Positions 5,229 through 8,113 of a stretch of 8,113 bases of DNA are shown piece after piece. Made by a program: the position numbers and the translations under genes. The stretch comes from an uncultured Eubacteriales bacterium (GTDB taxonomy: Bacteria > Bacillota > Clostridia > Christensenellales > UBA1242), in assembly GCA_948512295.1 (NCBI GenBank), contig CAOQRA010000028.1, positions 7,400-15,512 of the forward strand, given 5' to 3'. Positions within the stretch are counted from its first letter, which is position 1; each line of letters starts with the position of its first letter. Under the pieces are notes generated by a model. It was not told where the DNA came from. It saw only the letters and a program-made list of their open reading frames with translations, and made no database searches.

Positions 5229-5480
5229 TTAATTTTGCTTTCCATCTTCACTTTCAGATTGCTCTTTTTGTAAAGTGTTAGTTTGTGAAGTTGCAGCCTT
5301 TTTGTTTTTATTATGATATATTAAAAAGCCAATGATGCCACCTATTATGCCGGCTAGGCTTACAAGCATAATAACTAAAGCTGTAGTGCTATGAGAGATG
5401 GAAACGCCTAATATTCCAAATATAAAAGGTATAAAAGCGCAAACGCTTATTGCTATGCAAAAATTTTCCTCAGTCGTCAT
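5229..5480 (-). CDS. Small two-helix membrane protein, function unknown
   Basis: An 83-residue protein with two hydrophobic segments, about residues 7-28 (CIAISVCAFIPFIFGILGVS) and 34-55 (LVIMLVSLAGIIGGIIGFLI), joined by a short polar turn. A charged, glutamine-rich tail of about 28 residues (HNKNKKAA… to GKQN) follows. Clusters of Gly in the second helix suggest close helix packing. The short N-terminus and positively charged residues after helix 2 predict both ends in the cytoplasm. I do not recognise a family. GGAGG lies 5 nt upstream of the ATG, with a good promoter upstream and a terminator downstream, so it looks like a real single-gene unit. It lies just outside the integrated element, so it is probably part of the host chromosome. 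Confidence 0.7.
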   Translation of the reverse strand: MTTEENFCIAISVCAFIPFIFGILGVSISHSTTALVIMLVSLAGIIGGIIGFLIYHNKNKKAATSQTNTLQKEQSESEDGKQN

Positions 5481-5496
5481 GTATTCCTCCTACTTT

Positions 5497-5524
5497 ATTA
5501 TATCAATTATTGTCCAAAATTCAA
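5497..5524 (-). promoter_or_regulatory. Promoter of the small membrane-protein gene
   Basis: On the minus strand TTGAAT (5524-5519) and a perfect TATAAT (5502-5497) are separated by 16 bp. The -10 box ends 16 bp before the start codon, so the leader is very short and consists mainly of the GGAGG ribosome binding site. Confidence 0.6.
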
Positions 5525-5713
5525 AATACTTATATGCTCTTTTTGAATTGAAAGTTTATCTTTATGCATTTTTTCAGGTAGTTTTTGAAAATCAAGTATT
5601 TTGATAAATGCTATATAGGATTACACAAACATATGTTTTTAGCTATCTTATACAAGGTAAATAAAGATACAAGTTGGTCAACCACTTTCTTTGTACGAAT
5701 ACGAATATATTAA

Positions 5714-5914
5714 ACAACGATAATAACATATAACTCCGTTGATAAAAGTTATTTTGACAAAGCAACAAATGTTTTTAATGAACAATATAAAGTGAAAGAT
5801 CAAACCGACAGTCTCAGCATTCTTGAAGATGACGAACTTGACCGACAACTTGCAGAACTTATGCGAGAGAAAGAAGAAAGACGAAGAAAACATAATAAAG
5901 ATTTTGAAATGTAA
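5714..5914 (+). pseudogene. 3-prime remnant of an unidentified gene
   Basis: A frame of 66 codons, open from a stop at 5711-5713 to TAA at 5912-5914, has no usable start near its beginning. Its translation looks like a genuine protein tail: YFDKATNVFNEQYKVKDQTD, then an acidic patch (SILEDDELDRQLAEL) and a basic end (REKEERRRKHNKDFEM). The amphipathic, highly charged composition contrasts with random AT-rich frames. I do not recognise the family. The only in-frame ATG before the final one lies late (LMREKEE), so it is most likely a decayed gene fragment. The 71-codon frame on the opposite strand is its shadow. The stretch 5525-5713 shows no other gene. Confidence 0.45.
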
Positions 5915-5950
5915 AAATTTGTGAAAAAGTGATACAAAAGCAAATTTGTG

Positions 5951-5959
5951 TGTTATAAT
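5951..5959 (+). promoter_or_regulatory. Extended -10 promoter of the SDR gene
   Basis: TGTTATAAT (TATAAT at 5954-5959) is a consensus extended -10 box, identical to the one ahead of the hydrolase gene at 35-43. No strong -35 box is seen. It lies 21 bp before the ATG at 5981, which rules out the longer GTG-initiated frame from 5948. Confidence 0.6.
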
Positions 5960-5980
5960 AAAATTGAGGAGAATTTATTC

Positions 5981-6703
5981 ATGAAAAATATAACAATCAT
6001 AACAGGTGGCTCAAAAGGTGTTGGCAGGCAACTTACAAAAGAGTTTTTGCTTAAAGGCGAGAATGTTTGTATTATTTCACGAAATGAGAAAAATTTGGAA
6101 AAGGCAAAAAAAGAACTTTCCAAATTCTCAAACAAAGATATTGTCACTTGTGCTGGAGATGTAAGTGATGAAAAATTTGTAAAAAAATTCTATTCTGACA
6201 TCACAAAAAAATATAACATCACTTGCCTTGTTAATAATGCTGGCGTTGGTAGATTTGGAACAATCTATGACAACAACAAGAAAAAGATTGATGAAGTTTT
6301 CCCTGCCATTGTGTATGGAACAATCCTTATGACCACATATGCATTGCCATATATAAAAGCAAGCAAAGACATTGTGAAAATTGTTAATATAATTTCTCAA
6401 TCTGGGTTAAGAGCCTTTAAATTTGAAAGTGTGTATTGCGCTGCCAAGTGGGCACAAGAGGGCTACGCACAATGTTTGCGAGCAGAAACTTTTGGAACGA
6501 ATATTAAAGTTGTAAACGTTTACCCGGGCGGAATAAACTCTGAATTTTGGAAAACAAATCGAAATTATGTGCCTGCGGGGGTTGAAGATACATTTGCAAG
6601 CACAGAAGAAGTTGCAAAGATTATTGTTGACAACCTATATAACAAAGAAACTTTAATACTGAAAGATATAGTTTTTGAACAAACGCACATGAACTTGGAG
6701 TAA
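5981..6703 (+). CDS. Short-chain dehydrogenase/reductase (SDR)
   Basis: A 240-residue NAD(P)-dependent oxidoreductase of the classical SDR family, with normal length and no defects. The cofactor-binding motif TGGSKGVG lies at residues 8-15 (TGxxxGxG), NNAG at 85-88, and the catalytic set S139, Y152 and K156 (YCAAK) is present. D60 in AGDVSD is the usual adenine-binding residue. R34, right after the second beta strand (IISRNEK), suggests NADPH preference. PGG at 182-184 matches the conserved post-catalytic turn. No transmembrane segment is present, so it should be cytosolic. The substrate cannot be read from the sequence; similar proteins reduce ketones, sugars or acyl groups. The start at 5981 is preferred for its GAGGAG motif at 5966-5971 and the -10 box at 5954-5959. 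It forms a single-gene unit with a strong terminator at 6765. Confidence 0.9.
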   Translation: MKNITIITGGSKGVGRQLTKEFLLKGENVCIISRNEKNLEKAKKELSKFSNKDIVTCAGDVSDEKFVKKFYSDITKKYNITCLVNNAGVGRFGTIYDNNKKKIDEVFPAIVYGTILMTTYALPYIKASKDIVKIVNIISQSGLRAFKFESVYCAAKWAQEGYAQCLRAETFGTNIKVVNVYPGGINSEFWKTNRNYVPAGVEDTFASTEEVAKIIVDNLYNKETLILKDIVFEQTHMNLE

Positions 6704-6723
6704 ATAAATCTATTGTTGCAATT

Positions 6724-6858
6724 TGTTGCAAATATATCAGTTTTATATAGTTTTTAAGCGTTTTAGACCGAGAGTAAGATTTTTCTTATTCTCGGTCTTT
6801 TTTATGCCAATTTTTAGGATAAAAACATTTGCAACAAAATTTAGTGCTATTTGCAACA
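6724..6858. repeat. TTGCAACA repeats flanking the SDR terminator
   Basis: TGTTGCAAATA (6724-6734) and TATTTGCAACA (6848-6858) are perfect 11-bp inverted repeats. Extra copies of the core lie at 6713-6721 (TTGTTGCAA) and 6827-6838 (ATTTGCAACAAA), so two cores lie on each side of the terminator in mirror orientation. They could be protein-binding sites or the ends of a tiny non-coding insertion that carries the terminator. No gene lies between them. Confidence 0.5.
6765..6803 (+). terminator. Strong terminator of the SDR gene
   Basis: AGACCGAGAGTAAGA pairs with TCTTATTCTCGGTCT (15 bp with one G-U) around a TTTT loop, followed by a run of T residues to 6803. It begins 61 bp after the stop codon. 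Confidence 0.9.
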
Positions 6859-6891
6859 GTTGTTTTGACTGAAAATAGTTATAAAAACATT

Positions 6892-6915
6892 AAAAAAGTG
6901 CCTAAAATAGGCACT
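6892..6915 (-). terminator. Terminator after tRNA-like module C
   Basis: On the minus strand AGTGCCT (6915-6909) pairs with AGGCACT (6903-6897) around a 5-nt loop, followed by a T run (6896-6892). It follows the CCA end of module C by a few bases, as tRNA terminators do. Confidence 0.8.
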
Positions 6916-6921
6916 ATAACT

Positions 6922-6962
6922 TGGTTGGCTTGAGTGGACTCGAACCACCGACCCCCACCTTA
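6922..6962 (-). other. tRNA 3-prime-end-like module C
   Basis: Read on the minus strand, GGTGGTTCGAGTCCACT forms a T-arm and is followed by CAAGCCA, A and CCA (ending 6922), as in a tRNA 3-prime end. The block 6931-6962 is identical (32 bp) to 7218-7249 in module A. The matching 5-prime acceptor strand (TGGCTTG) and a D-arm are not found upstream, so no complete tRNA can form. It may be a relic attachment site or the 3-prime domain of another RNA. Confidence 0.6.
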
Positions 6963-7069
6963 GAAGAACCTGCCATACGGCAGAACCTTAGCGCTCACAT
7001 TGTTCGCTGTGCAGGAACACCCTGATGCAAAGCTTCACTTTGCGTGTCACTTCGTGCCACAAGGTGGGG
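6953..7069 (-). ncRNA. Possible multi-hairpin RNA next to module C
   Basis: CCCCACCTT (6953-6961 on the plus strand) and AAGGTGGGG (7061-7069) form a 9-bp long-range stem. The 99 bases between them hold five consecutive small hairpins: 6970-6983 (CTGCC/GGCAG), 6996-7011 (CACA/TGTG), 7012-7024 (CAGG/CCTG), 7027-7043 (GCAAAG/CTTTGC) and 7044-7060 (GTG.CAC, one mismatch). No protein frame of note crosses them. On the minus strand the closing stem leads straight into the T-arm of module C and its terminator, so the minus strand is the more likely transcript. I recognise no family. Confidence 0.45.
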
Positions 7070-7079
7070 TTTTAGAAAT

Positions 7080-7107
7080 AAAAAAAATTCACTCGAAATG
7101 AGTGAAT
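7080..7107 (-). terminator. Terminator after tRNA-like module B
   Basis: On the minus strand ATTCACTC (7107-7100) pairs with GAGTGAAT (7094-7087) around ATTTC, followed by a run of seven T residues (7086-7080). Confidence 0.8.
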
Positions 7108-7108
7108 C

Positions 7109-7128
7109 TCTGGTAGAGATGAGTGGCA
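7109..7128 (-). other. tRNA acceptor-end-like module B
   Basis: CCACTCATCTCTACCAG on the minus strand (7126-7110) is identical to the 3-prime end of module A (17 bp), but the T-arm before it is replaced by unrelated sequence. It is directly followed by a terminator. It is a shorter relic of the same tRNA end. Confidence 0.5.
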
Positions 7129-7180
7129 AATCGTCAACTAAGGTGCCTTAAATTCGCGTTCGCTCATAAAAGGTGGGTAT

Positions 7181-7200
7181 AAAAAAGAGTGTTGCCACTC
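7181..7200 (-). terminator. Terminator after tRNA-like module A
   Basis: On the minus strand GAGTG (7200-7196) pairs with CACTC (7191-7187) around a GCAA tetraloop, followed by TTTTTT (7186-7181). Confidence 0.75.
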
Positions 7201-7208
7201 CTTTCTTC

Positions 7209-7256
7209 TGGTAGAGATGAGTGGACTCGAACCACCGACCCCCACCTTATCAGGTG
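7209..7256 (-). other. tRNA-Ile-like 3-prime half, module A
   Basis: On the minus strand this reads CACCTGATAAGGTGG, then GGTCGGTGGTTCGAGTCC and ACTCATCTCTACCA. The anticodon-loop-like CTGATAA would give GAT (Ile), and GGTCGGTGGTTCGAGTCC is typical of the variable loop and T-arm of tRNA-Ile. The 5-prime acceptor strand AGAGATG and a D-arm are missing upstream (7257-7320), and the 5-prime anticodon strand does not pair properly. It is therefore a tRNA fragment, most simply an attachment-site relic of an element that used a tRNA-Ile gene elsewhere. Confidence 0.6.
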
Positions 7257-7377
7257 TTTTCATTAACTAAAACAACTTTTATATGGTAATTTTACACTCC
7301 ATTTTTTACACATTGAGTATGCTCTATTATATACTAAATATAATTTATAAATCAAATAGGTTTCATAACCTACATAG

Positions 7378-7406
7378 AATCTGTAAACAACTTTACAGAT
7401 TTTTTT
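7378..7406 (+). terminator. Hairpin downstream of the right-hand XRE gene
   Basis: AATCTGTAAA (7378-7387) pairs perfectly with TTTACAGATT (7392-7401) around CAAC, followed by T residues to 7406. The T tail lies on the plus strand, where no gene ends nearby. On the minus strand it follows the XRE gene stop by 7 bp, but the exit side lacks a T run. It may act in both directions, weakly for the XRE gene. The stretch 7257-7377 holds only AT-rich sequence and a small TAGGTT/AACCTA hairpin near 7357-7372. Confidence 0.6.
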
Positions 7407-7412
7407 ACACTT

Positions 7413-7952
7413 TTAATAAAGTCCAACATCATTAAAATATTCCTGAGGACAATATTCATAAACCTGTTTCTTTAAACTTATTGGAACTTTACAAATAGCA
7501 TCCCTTAATACTAATACTTTATTATAGGTGTGTAAAGCCCTTTGAGCACTTTTAATTAGTGTCTCATCTTTTTTTCGTTCCTCTTTCATTTGGGCTATTT
7601 TAGTTTCATAGTCCTTTATGGTTGTGTCAATTTCATTTTTATAATTTTTATAAATTGAGTAGTTTCGTTCAGCTTTAACTTTTTTAATTTCATTTTCCAC
7701 TAGTTCTGGAAAGAGTGTTTGAATTGGATTTGTGTAAGGGAAGTTCGTATTAAAAAAATCTACAATTTCAAACAAGGTAGTCATTGTTGGATTAACTTTC
7801 CCTTTGGTCCATTTACTAACAATACCATCAGTAGCACCAATTCTCTCGGCGAAATCTTTTTTCTTTAAGTTTACCTTTTTTAACAAAATGTTTAACCTTT
7901 TTCCAAAATTTTCCATTATTACTTTATCTTTATCGGTAATTTCATTTGCCAT
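7413..7952 (-). CDS. XRE-family regulator with coiled-coil tail
   Basis: A 179-residue predicted transcription regulator. Residues about 14-75 form a Cro/C1-type helix-turn-helix domain, with NLKKKDFAERIGATDGIVSK and WTKGKVNPTMTTL as the HTH core; W48 and the N-P-T turn are typical of phage-repressor-like members. Residues about 85-135 are highly charged and likely a coiled coil (ENEIKKVKAERNY, YETKIAQMKEERKKDE), probably for dimerisation. The last ~40 residues match nothing I recognise. The start at 7952 is preferred over the longer frame to 8045 because GAGAGGGG lies just upstream and a full promoter (7971-7999) sits inside the longer frame. No S24 peptidase domain is present, so it is not a LexA/CI-type self-cleaving repressor. 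A plus-strand gene starts 142 bp away in divergent orientation and may be its target. Confidence 0.85.
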   Translation of the reverse strand: MANEITDKDKVIMENFGKRLNILLKKVNLKKKDFAERIGATDGIVSKWTKGKVNPTMTTLFEIVDFFNTNFPYTNPIQTLFPELVENEIKKVKAERNYSIYKNYKNEIDTTIKDYETKIAQMKEERKKDETLIKSAQRALHTYNKVLVLRDAICKVPISLKKQVYEYCPQEYFNDVGLY

Positions 7953-7970
7953 AACCCCTCTCTTTTTATA

Positions 7971-7999
7971 AAAATAGCAATTCATTACAATTTTGTCAA
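7971..7999 (-). promoter_or_regulatory. Promoter of the right-hand XRE gene
   Basis: On the minus strand a perfect TTGACA (7999-7994) is followed after 17 bp by TATTTT (7976-7971). Transcription should start near 7964, leaving a leader of only about 12 nt that is almost entirely the GAGAGGGG ribosome binding site. Confidence 0.7.
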
Positions 8000-8094
8000 G
8001 AGTTTTAAGGAAAAAATGAAAATTGGTAGAAAAAAAGTGTCTCAATACATATACGTGTGAAAAAACACAAATCAGTTTAAAAGGAGGTTAAAAA

Positions 8095-8113
8095 ATGTGT
8101 TTCGTTGCAGAAC
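8095..8113 (+). CDS. Start of a gene running off the window
   Basis: AAAGGAGG (8080-8087) stands 7 nt before an ATG at 8095, followed by codons for CFVAE up to the window edge. The ribosome binding site is close to ideal, so a real gene is likely. Only six codons are visible and the product cannot be named. It is divergent from the XRE regulator at 7413-7952. Confidence 0.6.

Noticed and set aside
5678..5893. 71-codon minus-strand frame
   Set aside because: It is Phe-rich, lacks a ribosome binding site, and is antisense to the more protein-like plus-strand remnant at 5714-5914.
5948..5980. GTG start for the SDR gene at 5948
   Set aside because: A TATAAT box occupies 5954-5959 and the SDR fold begins right at the ATG at 5981, which has its own ribosome binding site.
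5953..6400. Minus-strand frames inside the SDR gene
   Set aside because: They are shadows of a clearly functional gene.
7209..7320. Complete tRNA-Ile gene on the minus strand
   Set aside because: No D-arm or 5-prime acceptor strand precedes the 3-prime half, and the anticodon stem does not pair.
7953..8045. Longer start for the right-hand XRE gene at 8045
   Set aside because: A TTGACA/TATTTT promoter lies within it and the extra residues look like translated AT-rich intergenic DNA.

Overview
The window reads as a low-GC Bacillota chromosome segment, most likely from a Clostridia-like (possibly uncultured gut) bacterium. The support is indirect: AT-rich DNA, strong AGGAGG-type ribosome binding sites, sigma-A type -35/-10 boxes, CCA-encoding tRNA genes, short genes with intrinsic terminators, and a lipoprotein with InlB-like and BspA-like repeats. 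Genus cannot be read from the sequence.

Region 1 (1-1378): a metallo-beta-lactamase-fold hydrolase gene, then a stable-RNA transcription unit with two tandem promoters. That unit appears to make a structured RNA whose two halves pair across tRNA-Cys(GCA), so the tRNA sits inside the larger RNA. It is followed by tRNA-Leu(UAA) and a terminator.

Region 2 (1289-5171): a degraded 3.8-kb integrated element flanked by 73-bp direct repeats (72/73 identical). Each repeat carries the 3-prime half of tRNA-Leu from the anticodon loop onward; the left copy belongs to the intact tRNA and the right copy is a fragment. Inside, from left to right, are the C-terminal remnant of a large serine recombinase that reads through the tRNA in antisense, a ribbon-helix-helix ORF abutting it out of frame (a likely internal-deletion scar), and a ~400-bp array of about seven diverged hairpins at ~63-bp spacing. 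These are followed by a cargo gene for a predicted surface lipoprotein with an HExxH metallopeptidase-like C-terminus, and an XRE-family regulator. The original terminator of the tRNA operon lies just beyond the right repeat.

Region 3 (5172-6803): a small two-helix membrane protein, the 3-prime remnant of an unidentified gene, and an intact short-chain dehydrogenase/reductase gene with a strong terminator.

Region 4 (6804-7412): no protein gene. On the minus strand are three modules that resemble tRNA 3-prime ends (T-arm and/or acceptor plus CCA), each followed by its own terminator and none with a matching 5-prime half. One is preceded by a cluster of five hairpins enclosed by a 9-bp long-range stem. 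They look like a graveyard of tRNA-targeted insertions, or an unrecognised RNA.

Region 5 (7413-8113): an XRE-family regulator with a coiled-coil tail (minus strand), and the first codons of a plus-strand gene that runs off the window.

The less ordinary material is the RNA with the embedded tRNA-Cys, the hairpin array, and the tRNA-3-prime-end modules. All calls come from reading the sequence; no database search was run.
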